Assembly: GCA_038229875.1 (NCBI GenBank)
Contig: JBBROA010000050.1
Coordinates: 1 to 27,807 of the forward strand
Source of the DNA: JALYUA01 sp038229875
GTDB lineage: Bacteria > Acidobacteriota > Thermoanaerobaculia > UBA5066 > Gp7-AA6
Direction of reading: 5' to 3'
DNA: 27,807 nucleotides
Both the position numbers and the translations under genes were made by a program. The stretch's first letter is position 1. Each line of letters opens with the position of its first letter. Shown here one piece after another: positions 1 through 8,165 of the stretch. The notes below the pieces were generated by a model. That model was given only the letters and a program-made list of their open reading frames with translations. It searched no databases and had not been told where the DNA came from.

Positions 1-971
1 CCCGGCACCGCGAGCTCGATCACGTTTAGCCGGAAGTAGAGGTCCTCGCGGAAGCGGCCGGCGGCGATCGCGGAGGGCAGGTGCGCATTGGTCGCGCAGA
101 GGACCCGAACGTCCACCTTCCGCGTTTCACTCGAGCCCAGCCTCTCGAACTCCGAATTCTGCAGGACGCGGAGCAGCTTCATCTGTCCGGCGGCCGAAAG
201 ATTCCCGATCTCGTCGAGAAAAAGGGTGCCCCCATCGGCCGCTTCGAAGCGCCCGATCCGGAGGCGGCGCGATCCCGTGTACGCGCCCGCCTCAGCGCCG
301 AAGAGCTCGCTCTCGAGAAGCTCGTCGGGGAGCCCGCCCGCGTTCACCCGGATGAAGGGCTTCGCTCGCCGCGACGAATTCGCCTGCACGATCTCGGCGA
401 GCTTTTCCTTTCCCGCGCCGTTCGGCCCGGTGATCAGCACCGGGACATCGGAGCCTGCGACCTGCACCGCGAGCGAGACGACCCGGTGCATGGCGTCGCT
501 CTCGTAAACGATCCCGCAGAGGTCGTAACGGCCGGCGAGCTCCTCCCGCGGGCGCGCCCGCGTCGAGCGGAGCCGGGCGTTCTCGGCCTCGAGTGCCCGC
601 AGACGCAGGAGCGTCCGCACAGAGGCGAGGAGCTTCTCGTCGTCCCACGGCTTTGCGAGGTAGTCGTTCGCCCCTTCCCGCACCAGGGCGACCGCGCTCT
701 CGAGAGAGGTCCACGCGGTCATCAGAAGCACCGGCACCGTCGGGTCGAGACGACGGAGCGCGCGAAAGAGAGCCGCCCCCTCCTCACCCGACGTGGCGCC
801 GGGAGAAAAATTCATGTCCTGGATCACGACTCCGACCGTTTTCCCGGCGATCGCCGACAGGGCCTCGGACGGGCCGCGCGCGGTCACGTACGGAATGTCG
901 TGCACTTCGAACAACACGCCGAGTGCCCGCGCGACCGCGATCTGGTCCTCGACGATCAAAACGCGGGACAT
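1..971 (-). CDS. Sigma-54-dependent response regulator (NtrC family), 3' end missing
   Basis: The first 323 residues of a bacterial enhancer-binding protein are visible; the gene runs off the left edge before any DNA-binding domain. Residues 1-120 form a receiver domain with acidic pocket E8/D9, phosphoacceptor D52 (IQDMNF), T85 and K107 (LAKPW). After a linker, a sigma-54 AAA+ domain starts near residue 150: Walker A GPNGAGKE (182-189), sigma-54 contact loop GAYTGS (229-234; the usual form is GAFTGA), Walker B TLFLDE (249-254) and REDLYFRLNV. Walker A also departs from the usual GESGTGKE. By family knowledge the protein, once phosphorylated, remodels sigma-54 polymerase at distant promoters. 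It lies downstream of the ABC operon on the same strand, and a sigma-54 promoter precedes that operon, so it probably controls it. The start is ATG at 971 with no clear ribosome binding site. A partner histidine kinase may lie beyond the left edge. Confidence 0.93.
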   Translation of the reverse strand, partial: MSRVLIVEDQIAVARALGVLFEVHDIPYVTARGPSEALSAIAGKTVGVVIQDMNFSPGATSGEEGAALFRALRRLDPTVPVLLMTAWTSLESAVALVREGANDYLAKPWDDEKLLASVRTLLRLRALEAENARLRSTRARPREELAGRYDLCGIVYESDAMHRVVSLAVQVAGSDVPVLITGPNGAGKEKLAEIVQANSSRRAKPFIRVNAGGLPDELLESELFGAEAGAYTGSRRLRIGRFEAADGGTLFLDEIGNLSAAGQMKLLRVLQNSEFERLGSSETRKVDVRVLCATNAHLPSAIAAGRFREDLYFRLNVIELAVP

Positions 972-1100
972 CAGTGCGCCGGCCGCGCCGGCCGGAGAGA
1001 CGCGCCGAAGCGCTCGAGAGGGCATACGCCCGGGAGACGACGGGGCATGCGCAAGGTTACCGGAGGAGGCGATTCAGCCTGGAGGTCGGTAAAGCCGGGA

Positions 1101-1190
1101 GCCGTCAGGGGTGAGGACGTTAAAGGGTCAGGGGGACGAGGTCCCGCCTGACCCCGACGGCTGCCCCCTGACCCCTAACGTCTGACGACC
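1101..1190. repeat. Long imperfect inverted repeat between the ABC operon and the regulator gene
   Basis: The arm GACGTTAAAGGGTCAGGGGG (1116-1135) pairs almost perfectly with CCCCCTGACCCCTAACGTC (1164-1182) around a loop of about 28 bp. The short word GGGTCAGG or its complement recurs several times across the segment. It could act as a transcript-end hairpin for the minus-strand operon that stops at 1197, but no T-run follows. It could equally be a dispersed intergenic repeat. No gene is seen in 972-1196. Confidence 0.55.
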
Positions 1191-1196
1191 TCGGTT

Positions 1197-2462
1197 TCAC
1201 ACATTCCGCGTCGCCACCGCCGGCGCAACCGCCGCGCCCTTCCTCGCCGGAAAGTACGTCGCCGCCAGCCCGAAGAGCCTAAGGAGCCCGACACCGACGA
1301 TCACGAGACCCGCGTCCATGCGCGTCCCGTTCAGGCGCGTCACGAGCGCCACGTTCAGGGCGTATGCGAGCGCAACCCCCAGAACGAGACCCATCGACGT
1401 GACGAGCCAGTTCTCTAGCAGGAAGTAGCTCAGGATGTCGAGCTTCCGGGCGCCGAGCGCCCGCCTCGTTCCGATCTGGCGGGTGCGCTCCGCGACCGAG
1501 AACACCGTCAGCCCGACGATGCCGAGCGACGTGACGAACAGGAGGAGGAAGATGACGAGCGACAGGATGCGCACGAGGAGCGCCGACTGCGACTGAAATC
1601 GCTCCTTGATCTCGGTCAGCTCCCTCAACTGGACGTTGCGCCCGGTGTTCGCCGCGAGCAGGACCTTCTCGACCTGGGGACGCACCGCCTTCATCTTCTC
1701 CGGCGCGACCCGCACCAGATACGCCGATCCGCCCTGGAAGCTCCGCGCGTACCCGGGGAAGAACATCACGTACTCATGGATCGGCCACCCATACGGATTG
1801 TAGAAATGGTCGATCACTCCCACGATCCGGTACTGGTCGCCGTCCTCGTCCTCGAGGCCCTTGCCGAGCGACTTGCCGTCCTTGAACAACAGCTCGCCGA
1901 ACGCCCGGCTGACGATGATGTCCTGGCTGATCTTTTCGAGCGGCTTTCCGTCGGCGCCGGGCGGCCGGTTCGACGTCGTGACCTCGCGAAGCCGTCTCGT
2001 GTCCGACTCCACTTCCTGGCGCGTGAAGTTCCGGCCTTCCACGAGTCGCGACCCGAGCGTCTCGAGCGTCGACTCGTCGGCGTTGTAGACCTGGTTGCGC
2101 AGAAACTCGCCTTTCGATCCCAGGACCCGCGTGGTGGTGGAGCTTCCGCCCCCCTGCCAGGGGAGAAAGCGGGTGTTCGAGACCGCCACGACGCCGGGGA
2201 TCGCCTTCACGGCGTCGAGGTCCTTGCGCACGGCGGCGTCCAGGTAGCCGTCTTCCTTGAAGGCGGGAACGAACGGGGTGCTTCGGACGGAAAGAATGTT
2301 GTCGTCGTCGAACCCGGAGCTGCGCGCCATCTCGCGCCGCGCGTCTCCGATCATGTTCACGCAGTTGACGACGATCGCGAGGGTCAACGCGACCTCCGCG
2401 ACGATCAACCCGTAGCGGACCTTGTTGCGAGCCATCGACCGAAGGATCGGGCCGAATTCCAT
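1197..2462 (-). CDS. MacB/FtsX-type ABC transporter permease (second permease of the operon)
   Basis: This 421-residue membrane protein has the MacB layout: an N-terminal transmembrane helix (about residues 17-38), a large periplasmic core of roughly 230 residues, then three C-terminal helices. The cytoplasmic loop after the first C-terminal helix carries the family motif RQIGTRRALGARKLDI. By family knowledge, such permeases transmit ATPase motion to the periplasm instead of forming a classic import channel. GAGGAGG precedes the ATG at 2462. Ten bases separate it from the upstream permease, and the two are diverged paralogues that probably form a heterodimer. It is the last gene of the four-gene operon. 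The substrate cannot be read from the sequence. Confidence 0.9.
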   Translation of the reverse strand: MEFGPILRSMARNKVRYGLIVAEVALTLAIVVNCVNMIGDARREMARSSGFDDDNILSVRSTPFVPAFKEDGYLDAAVRKDLDAVKAIPGVVAVSNTRFLPWQGGGSSTTTRVLGSKGEFLRNQVYNADESTLETLGSRLVEGRNFTRQEVESDTRRLREVTTSNRPPGADGKPLEKISQDIIVSRAFGELLFKDGKSLGKGLEDEDGDQYRIVGVIDHFYNPYGWPIHEYVMFFPGYARSFQGGSAYLVRVAPEKMKAVRPQVEKVLLAANTGRNVQLRELTEIKERFQSQSALLVRILSLVIFLLLFVTSLGIVGLTVFSVAERTRQIGTRRALGARKLDILSYFLLENWLVTSMGLVLGVALAYALNVALVTRLNGTRMDAGLVIVGVGLLRLFGLAATYFPARKGAAVAPAVATRNV

Positions 2463-2472
2463 GGCAGCCTCC

Positions 2473-3795
2473 TCAGACTTTCAGATGCATCGCCGGGGCG
2501 AGCCGGCAGGTCCGCCACGCGGGATAGATCCCCGCGACCAGTCCCGCGGCCAGGGACAAGCCGACGGAGAGCAGGATCATCGAGAGATCCAGGCGGAAGA
2601 ATCCGCCGCGCGCCGCGATCGTTTTCAACCACGCGTTCATCGCCGCGAGTGCGCCGAGCGAGAGCAGGATCCCGATCGCCCCGCCGAGGACCGCGATCAG
2701 CTCGCACTCCACGATGTGCTGCAGGAAGATGTCCGCGCGGCTGGCGCCGAGAGCGCGCCTCACGCCGACCTCCCCGCCGCGGGCGAGGAACTTCCCGAGA
2801 AGAAGGCCGACCAGATTCACCGCGCAGACCGCGAGGAAGAGCAGCGAAACGATCAGCATCGCGGTCGCCTGCTTCGGCACGACCCCCGCGTCGGTCATCC
2901 ACTCGGAAACGGTCGAGAGGCGGTTGTTCAGAGGCCGTTGGAACCGGCCGGTTTTCTTCTGCTCGAGGACATAGGCGTTTAAGAAATCGAGGTACGCGCC
3001 GGCGGATTTTTCGTTCGGCAGCTCCACCCAGTACTGGATCCAGCAGACCTCCGACTGGAGAAAGCCTTCGAAGCCGGAAGCGCCGCTAGTGCCCCATCCA
3101 TCCGTGTTCCCGTTGGTGCGGATCTGCATCGGGCGGAGGAGGTTGAACGGGATGTAGATGTTTTCGGGGGTCGCGATCTGGTTCTGCGTGAGGTCATAGA
3201 AGCGGACGTTCGGCCGCCAGCCGGCAAGAACGCCGACGACCCGGAAGTCGCGGTCGGCGAGGCGCACGGTGCGGCCCACGCTGTTCGCGCCGCCGAAGAG
3301 CTTGTGGTTCATCTCCTGCGAGAGCACGACGACCGGGTCCGGCCCCGCGTCGGCTTTCCGGTCCCATCCCGACCCGTACTGGAACGGCACGTCGAACATC
3401 GGAAAGAAGTCGGAGAAACAGAGCCGGGTCAGCTCCCGGAAAGGCCGCCCGACCTTCGGGTCCGGATAAACGTAAAAGTTCGAGACGAACATCCCGCCCT
3501 GCCGGACCGGGATCGTCGATTTCATGAGGCCCTGCATGTCCCGATAGGTGATCTGGGTGGGCGGCCGCGAGGGATCGTCCCCCGGGTACGGCTTCAGCGG
3601 GTCCCAGCTGTCGAGCCGCACGTAGCGCAGCACGTCGCTCTTCTGAGGGATGGGGTCTTTCGAAAACGCGTGGCGGAACGCGGCGAACGTGGTGGACACC
3701 GCGATGCCGAGCGCGATTCCGCTCACGATCAGCACCGAGAGAGTGACGTTCCGGCGGAGGCTCTTCCAGGCGATGCGGAGGTTGTGCAGCAGCAT
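2473..3795 (-). CDS. MacB/FtsX-type ABC transporter permease (first permease of the operon)
   Basis: This 440-residue protein has one N-terminal transmembrane helix (about 19-41), a periplasmic MacB core domain (about 45-300) and three C-terminal helices. The loop GEVGVRRALGASRADIFLQH is characteristic of the MacB/FtsX C-terminal domain. GGGAGG lies just upstream of the ATG. It is flanked by the ATPase gene (10 bp upstream) and the second permease (10 bp downstream), which implies one transcript and a 1:1 complex. By family analogy it drives tripartite efflux or extraction of envelope molecules with the membrane fusion protein encoded first in the operon. No outer-membrane TolC partner is encoded in the window. 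Confidence 0.9.
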   Translation of the reverse strand: MLLHNLRIAWKSLRRNVTLSVLIVSGIALGIAVSTTFAAFRHAFSKDPIPQKSDVLRYVRLDSWDPLKPYPGDDPSRPPTQITYRDMQGLMKSTIPVRQGGMFVSNFYVYPDPKVGRPFRELTRLCFSDFFPMFDVPFQYGSGWDRKADAGPDPVVVLSQEMNHKLFGGANSVGRTVRLADRDFRVVGVLAGWRPNVRFYDLTQNQIATPENIYIPFNLLRPMQIRTNGNTDGWGTSGASGFEGFLQSEVCWIQYWVELPNEKSAGAYLDFLNAYVLEQKKTGRFQRPLNNRLSTVSEWMTDAGVVPKQATAMLIVSLLFLAVCAVNLVGLLLGKFLARGGEVGVRRALGASRADIFLQHIVECELIAVLGGAIGILLSLGALAAMNAWLKTIAARGGFFRLDLSMILLSVGLSLAAGLVAGIYPAWRTCRLAPAMHLKV

Positions 3796-3805
3796 CGTGG
3801 CCTCC

Positions 3806-4531
3806 CTACTGAAGCGTCGAAGCGAGGCTGGCGGACGAGCGATCCGCGTTCTCCGGCGGAAGCGAGTTCAGGTCGACGACCTCTCCGTCCAGCAGGTGAA
3901 TCTGCCGGGACGCTCTCGAAGCGCACTCGGGCGTGTGCGTCACCATGACGATCGTCGTGCCGGAGTCGTTGATCTTCTCGAGCAGGTCCATGACCTCGCG
4001 GGACATCATCGTGTCGAGGTTTCCGGTCGGCTCGTCGGCAAGGATGAACTTCGGATCGCCGGCGAGCACGCGCGCGATCGCGACGCGCTGCTGCTGTCCT
4101 CCCGAGAGCTGCGAGGGGAGATGATGGTTGCGCGAGAGGAGACCGACCGTGCGGACGGCCTTCTCGATCCGCTCCCGGCGGTCCGCCGCGGGGAGTCTTC
4201 GGTAGCGCAGCGGGACATCGATGTTGTCGAAGACGTCCAGATCGGGAATGAGGTTGAAGCTCTGGAAGATGAAGCCGATCTTCTGATTGCGGATCTTCGA
4301 CATCTCGTTGTCGGAGAGGCGGCTCACGTCCTGGCCGTCTAAGTGATACGTGCCTTCGTCGAACGTGTCGAGCAGCCCGGCGACGTTCAGGAAAGTCGTC
4401 TTCCCCGATCCCGACCTGCCCATCACGGCGACGAACTCGCCCGTCGTCACGTCGATCGAAAAGTCGTGCAGGGCGTGGGTCTCGATCATGTCGGTGCGAT
4501 AGACCTTTTGAATCTTCTTCATCGAAAGCAT
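3806..4531 (-). CDS. ABC transporter ATPase, MacB/LolD type
   Basis: This is a stand-alone 241-residue ATPase. Visible motifs are Walker A GRSGSGKT (38-45), the Q-loop (Q90 in FIFQSFNL), signature LSGGQQQR (142-149), Walker B FILADEP with catalytic E167, D-loop GNLD and H-loop H199. The sequence up to about residue 215 matches the MacB/LolD family over full length; the last 25 residues are polar and probably disordered. It should sit on the cytoplasmic face of the two permeases and power them. GAGGAG precedes the ATG at 4531; a second in-frame ATG three codons later is also possible. It begins 16 bp after the fusion-protein gene. Confidence 0.95.
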   Translation of the reverse strand: MLSMKKIQKVYRTDMIETHALHDFSIDVTTGEFVAVMGRSGSGKTTFLNVAGLLDTFDEGTYHLDGQDVSRLSDNEMSKIRNQKIGFIFQSFNLIPDLDVFDNIDVPLRYRRLPAADRRERIEKAVRTVGLLSRNHHLPSQLSGGQQQRVAIARVLAGDPKFILADEPTGNLDTMMSREVMDLLEKINDSGTTIVMVTHTPECASRASRQIHLLDGEVVDLNSLPPENADRSSASLASTLQ

Positions 4532-4547
4532 GGCGCTTCTCCTCGGA

Positions 4548-5801
4548 TCAACTACGAATGAGCACGTTTTTCGCGCCCGCGAATTCCGACGTGTCGGACA
4601 GAATCACCTTGTCGCCCTCCGAGAGTCCGCTCTTGATCTCGACTTCGGAGACGCTCACCGCTCCCACCTGGATGTCGCGCTTCACCGCGACCCCGTTCTC
4701 GACCACGTAGATTTGGCGTCCGCCGCCGCTTTCCAGGAATGGACCGCGCGGCACCTTCAGGACGTTCTTCTTCGTCTCCATGACCATCCGCACACTGACG
4801 CGCTGGCTCTGCCGCAGCCCCGCGGGCGGCGCGCCCTCAAAGACCACCGTGCCGCGGACCTGGCTTTCCTTGATCTCGGGAGACATCGCGGTGACGTGGC
4901 CCTGGTACTCGCGGCCTTCGTAAAGGATCTGCGCTTCGGTGCCGGGAATCACGTCCGCCGAATAGTTCTCGGGGAGATTGATCTCGATCTCGAAGGCGGA
5001 GAGATTCACGACCGTCAGAACGGGTGCGTTCGCCGCGACCGCGTCCCGATCCTGCACCGCGACGGAGGCGACCAGACCGTCGAACGGCGCGGTGATTGTC
5101 AGGAGATCGACCTGGCGCTGAAGCTCGCCGACCGCTGACGCCTGCCGCTCCGCGAGCGACTTGCGGCTCTGGATGTCGAAATCGGCGGTCTCGATCTGGA
5201 GCTTCGCGGTCTCCTGCAGGTTCTTCAACTCGAGCTCCGCAATCCGGACGTCGTCCTTCGCTTTTTCGTAGTCCGTCTTGTTCAGGATGCCCTGGTCGAA
5301 CGCGGACTGCGCGCGTTCCAGGAGCCGCTTCGACGCGGTGAAACGGACCTCGAGCAGATCGATCGCATGCGCGTTCTTGATGGAGTCCTGACGGGCGTCG
5401 ATCTTCTGCCGCTCCCATGCGGACTGCAGGGACTGGAGCGTGGCGCGCTCCTGGAGGAGGCGGCTCTTGAGCTCCGGGCTCTCGATGCGCGCGAGGACCT
5501 CGCCCTTGTGGACGGAGGCGCCCGCCTTGATCGTCAAAGAGACGATCCCCTGGGTCGGGGCGAAAAGGGTCGGATGGAGCGCGGCGACGATCCGGCCTTC
5601 GGCCGAGGCGTCGCGGACGAGGTCTCCCCGCGAGACCGCGGCGATGCGGATCCGGGAAGCGTCCACCGAGCGATCGGCCCGGGACCAGCGGCGGATGGTC
5701 GGAAGCAGGAGAACGGTGAGAATGAGAAAGACGGCGGCGCCGACGCCGAGGAAAATCGCCCGCCGCGAGACGCCGCGGGGCTTCTCGACGACTTTGTCCA
5801 T
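4548..5801 (-). CDS. Periplasmic membrane fusion protein (MacA/HlyD-like), first gene of the ABC operon
   Basis: The 417-residue protein has an N-terminal membrane anchor (about 14-35). Two half-lipoyl segments follow, around residues 82-112 (GIVSLTIKAGASVHKGE) and 238-262 (ITAPFDGLVASVAVQDRD). They bracket a coiled-coil hairpin of about 125 residues rich in E, K, Q and L, then beta-barrel and membrane-proximal domains. This is the adaptor architecture that links an inner-membrane pump to an outer-membrane channel. I chose ATG 5801 over the longer open frame back to 6017 because the added residues are Cys/Arg-rich and unlike a leader. The chosen start also falls about 22 nt after the predicted sigma-54 transcription start. 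No strong Shine-Dalgarno is visible. Confidence 0.9.
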   Translation of the reverse strand: MDKVVEKPRGVSRRAIFLGVGAAVFLILTVLLLPTIRRWSRADRSVDASRIRIAAVSRGDLVRDASAEGRIVAALHPTLFAPTQGIVSLTIKAGASVHKGEVLARIESPELKSRLLQERATLQSLQSAWERQKIDARQDSIKNAHAIDLLEVRFTASKRLLERAQSAFDQGILNKTDYEKAKDDVRIAELELKNLQETAKLQIETADFDIQSRKSLAERQASAVGELQRQVDLLTITAPFDGLVASVAVQDRDAVAANAPVLTVVNLSAFEIEINLPENYSADVIPGTEAQILYEGREYQGHVTAMSPEIKESQVRGTVVFEGAPPAGLRQSQRVSVRMVMETKKNVLKVPRGPFLESGGGRQIYVVENGVAVKRDIQVGAVSVSEVEIKSGLSEGDKVILSDTSEFAGAKNVLIRS

Positions 5802-5834
5802 GGCGGAAAGGTTGTCGATCACTGCCCGCGGAAG

Positions 5835-5850
5835 AGCAATGCGGCTGCCA
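5835..5850 (-). promoter_or_regulatory. Sigma-54 (-24/-12) promoter for the ABC operon
   Basis: Read on the minus strand the site is TGGCAG-CCGCA-TTGCT, against the consensus TGGCAC-N5-TTGCW. The invariant GG and GC are present with correct spacing. Transcription would start near 5824, giving a leader of about 22 nt before the ATG at 5801. The next gene after the operon encodes a sigma-54 activator, which supports the call. Activity is inferred, not shown. Confidence 0.75.
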
Positions 5851-5854
5851 GCAA

Positions 5855-5868
5855 TTTTTCGCGAAAAA
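5855..5868. promoter_or_regulatory. AT-rich perfect palindrome next to the sigma-54 promoter
   Basis: TTTTTCGCGAAAAA is a perfect 14-bp palindrome, and a further CGCGAAAA half follows at 5869-5877. It lies immediately upstream of the -24 element in an otherwise GC-rich region. It might assist bending or bind a protein; nothing more can be said. Confidence 0.4.
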
Positions 5869-5900
5869 ACGCGAAAACAGGCCAAACACGCCAACATACG

Positions 5901-5948
5901 TGTCCGGAACGGACGAGTGTCCGGGCATGCATGCGGACAGAAGTCCGG
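5901..5948. promoter_or_regulatory. Cluster of TGTCCG/CGGACA half-sites, candidate upstream activating sequence
   Basis: Two inverted repeats are adjacent: TGTCCG-N3-CGGAC at 5901-5914 and TGTCCG-N10-CGGACA at 5918-5939. One more GTCCGG half-site is at 5943-5948. They lie about 75-125 bp upstream of the predicted sigma-54 start, the usual position for enhancer sites of NtrC-type activators. The likely binder is the regulator encoded at 1-971. Confidence 0.6.
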
Positions 5949-6029
5949 AGAACAGAACAGCCCCAAGGTCTTCCCAGGCCCGGCGAGGACGCGGAGACAG
6001 CGCGCCCGTGCCGGCATCTATCATCGGGC

Positions 6030-6882
6030 ATGCGCGTCGCCTCGTTCCTTGCCGCGACCCTCACTTCTTTCATGGCTTTCGCCTGCGCGACCGGAAGGGA
6101 TGCGCGGCCCGCTCCGGAATGGGTCGCCGGCCCTCACGGCCTCCTGCGCGTCGATGCGGGTGGGTCCGGTCGCGGCGTTCCCGTGCTCCTCGTCCACGGC
6201 AACGGCGGCAATCGAACGTCGTGGGCAGCGACGCTCGCGCACCTCAAAGCCACGCGGCCGGCCGCGGCGTTCGACCTCTCCGGGATGGGCGACTCCGCGC
6301 TCGCGCCGGGGTCGGAGATCTCGGTCGGGTTTCGCCGCCGACGTGGCGGCGGTCGCCGACGCGCTCGGTTACCGTCGGTTCGTCCTGGTCGGGCACAGCT
6401 ACGGGGGCGCCGTGGTGGCCGCGTACGCCGGGAGCCACCCCGAGCGTCTGGCGGGCCTCGTGTTCGCGGATTGCGCGGGCGACCTTCACCGCACGACGCC
6501 CGAGAGCCTGGAGCCGATGCGGCGCGGGCTGCGCGATAGCTATCCGGACTTCACCCGGAAGTGGTTCGAAAGCATCCTCGCGGGCGCCCGGCCCGAGACC
6601 CGGGTCACCGTCCTGAACGCTCTGTCGCACACACGCCCGGAGGTCTTCGTCGGTGCTACCGAGGCGCTGTACCGGTTCGACCTGGACTCGGCTCTGGCCC
6701 GCTACGCCGGGCCCCGCCTGTCGATCGCCTCGATGCTTTTCGAGAACCCCATCGCGGTCCACAAGACGGTCGCCGGCGTTCCCGCTCGGCGCGTCGAGTC
6801 GGCGAGCCACTGGCTCATGATGGATCAGCCGGACGCTTTCGACCGGGAGCTCGACGCCTTTCTCGCGCGAATTTCGAGCTGA
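6030..6882 (+). pseudogene. Alpha/beta hydrolase, exported, interrupted by a +1 frameshift
   Basis: Joining two frames gives a complete hydrolase of about 283 residues. The first frame (ATG 6030 to about 6330) encodes a signal sequence ending in AFACATG (possibly a lipoprotein), the oxyanion segment VLLVHGNGGN and DLSGMGDS. The second frame (about 6330 to 6882) encodes the nucleophile elbow GHSYGG and a C-terminal ASHWLMMDQP that supplies the catalytic His. The switch falls at GGGTTT (6327-6332). Removing one T gives VGFAADVAAVADALGY, a natural continuation, and the total length of 853 nt is one over a multiple of three. Everything outside that base looks intact, so either a sequencing error or a very recent mutation fits. 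Substrate unknown. It is divergent from the ABC operon. Confidence 0.8.
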
Positions 6883-6962
6883 CGACAGAACATTTCGCCC
6901 CCGGCGCACGTCTGAACCCTCGAGGAACCCGGGCCGGAGGCTGCAAACCCGAAGGAGGACCC

Positions 6963-7910
6963 ATGCATCCCATGAAAACTATCGCCCTGGGCGCGGCGCT
7001 CGCGGCCGCCGCCTGGGTCGCGCAGGCCGATTCGCGCGTCGAGAAGACCCTGACACTCGCGCCCGGCGGGACCTTCTCGGTCCGCACGGAGCTCGGCGGC
7101 GTTCGCGTCATCGGGACCGACCGCGCCGGGGTTCGCCTCGTGGTCACCTCGACCCGCGACGACCTGAACGAGCTCATGACCTTTCAGTACGAGGAGCGGG
7201 CCGGCTCGGCCTCCGTGGTCGCCCGCAAGCGCCATCCGGTGTCGACTTTCTTCGGAAGTCCGGGTCGCTCCGTGCGCTTCGAGATCGAGGTGCCCGCCGA
7301 GACCCGCGTCACTGTCGACACGTCCGGCGGCGGAATCAAGCTGGCGTCGCTCCGCGGCGACACGAAGCTCGAGACCTCCGGGGGCGGGATCGAAGTCCGG
7401 GACCACACCGGCGAGGTGGCGGCCAACACGTCGGGCGGCGGAATCACGCTGTCGCACGTCCGCGGCCGGTGCCGTGTCGAGACTTCGGGAGGCGGGATAA
7501 CGGCCGAGGCGATCGACGGCGCGGTGGACGGCGAGACGAGCGGCGGCTCGATCCGGTTCGATGGAATCACCGGCGACATCCACGCACACTCCTCGGGCGG
7601 CGGAATCCACATCCGGGAAGCGGGAGGACGTGTCGAAGCGGACACCTCGGGCGGCTCCGTCCAGGTGGAGTTCGCGCGCTCGAATGCGCGGGGCGGCTCG
7701 ATCGAGTCCTCCGGCGGCGGAGTCACGGTCTCCGTCGACCCGTCGGTGGGCCTCGCAATCGACGCCTCCGGCAACTCTGTCCAGGCGGACGTCCCGATCA
7801 CGGTGCGCGGAGAAATCTCCCGCCGGCACCTGAAGGGAACCCTGGGGCCCGGCGGCGAGACGCTGCGGCTCCGAACGAGCGGCGGATCCGTTCACATCCT
7901 GGCTCTTTAA
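6963..7910 (+). CDS. Secreted DUF4097-like SGGG-repeat protein
   Basis: This 315-residue protein has a signal peptide (about 1-23, cleaved near AQADS). An N-terminal region is followed by about ten tandem repeats with core SGGG or SGGS spaced 17-20 residues apart (for example TSGGGIKLAS, TSGGGIEVRD, TSGGGITLSH). The repeats alternate hydrophobic residues, as expected for a right-handed beta-helix or stacked beta-solenoid. DUF4097 or putative-adhesin annotation fits this pattern; no catalytic residues are evident. GAAGGAGG at 6951-6958 supports ATG 6963; ATG 6972 is a less well-spaced alternative. It follows the hydrolase by 80 bp and may share its transcript. Role unknown; the family is often found in cell envelopes. 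Confidence 0.85.
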   Translation: MHPMKTIALGAALAAAAWVAQADSRVEKTLTLAPGGTFSVRTELGGVRVIGTDRAGVRLVVTSTRDDLNELMTFQYEERAGSASVVARKRHPVSTFFGSPGRSVRFEIEVPAETRVTVDTSGGGIKLASLRGDTKLETSGGGIEVRDHTGEVAANTSGGGITLSHVRGRCRVETSGGGITAEAIDGAVDGETSGGSIRFDGITGDIHAHSSGGGIHIREAGGRVEADTSGGSVQVEFARSNARGGSIESSGGGVTVSVDPSVGLAIDASGNSVQADVPITVRGEISRRHLKGTLGPGGETLRLRTSGGSVHILAL

Positions 7911-7912
7911 AC

Positions 7913-8067
7913 TCAGCGCCCCGCGATCCGCCAGAGCAGCCCCTCGAACTTTTCGGGCCTCATCGCGGACCCGGGGCCGCCGTGCACGAAAAGGAGAAGA
8001 GGATTTTCCGGAGATTCCCCCGGACCGAGATCCACTGCTCCGCGTGTCCCAGGACCACTCTTTCCAC
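7913..8067 (-). pseudogene. Remnant of a prolyl-aminopeptidase-like alpha/beta hydrolase
   Basis: On the minus strand a GTG (8067) opens a frame encoding HAEQWISVRG. The adjacent frame then continues ESPENPLLLFVHGGPGS and ends RPEKFEGLLWRIAGR at a TGA (7913-7915). The pattern EQWIxxRG...NPxLLFxHGGPG is the start of many alpha/beta hydrolases, and the tail resembles the end of such enzymes. About 50 residues remain where more than 250 are expected, as if the middle had been deleted. A missing base in the C5 run at 8017-8021 explains the frame change. The length, 155 nt, is one short of a multiple of three. Confidence 0.6.
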
Positions 8068-8165
8068 GGCGGGATCGTAGCGCCACGCGCGAGGGGGATT
8101 TTCAGGGTCTGGCCCGGGACCGGGAACGCTCGGCACGAGGCGCTGACTTTTGGCAGAATCCGTCC

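Noticed and set aside
5802..6017. 72-residue N-terminal extension of the membrane fusion protein
   Set aside because: It would run through the sigma-54 promoter and activator sites, is Cys/Arg-rich, and would place about 85 residues before the membrane anchor.
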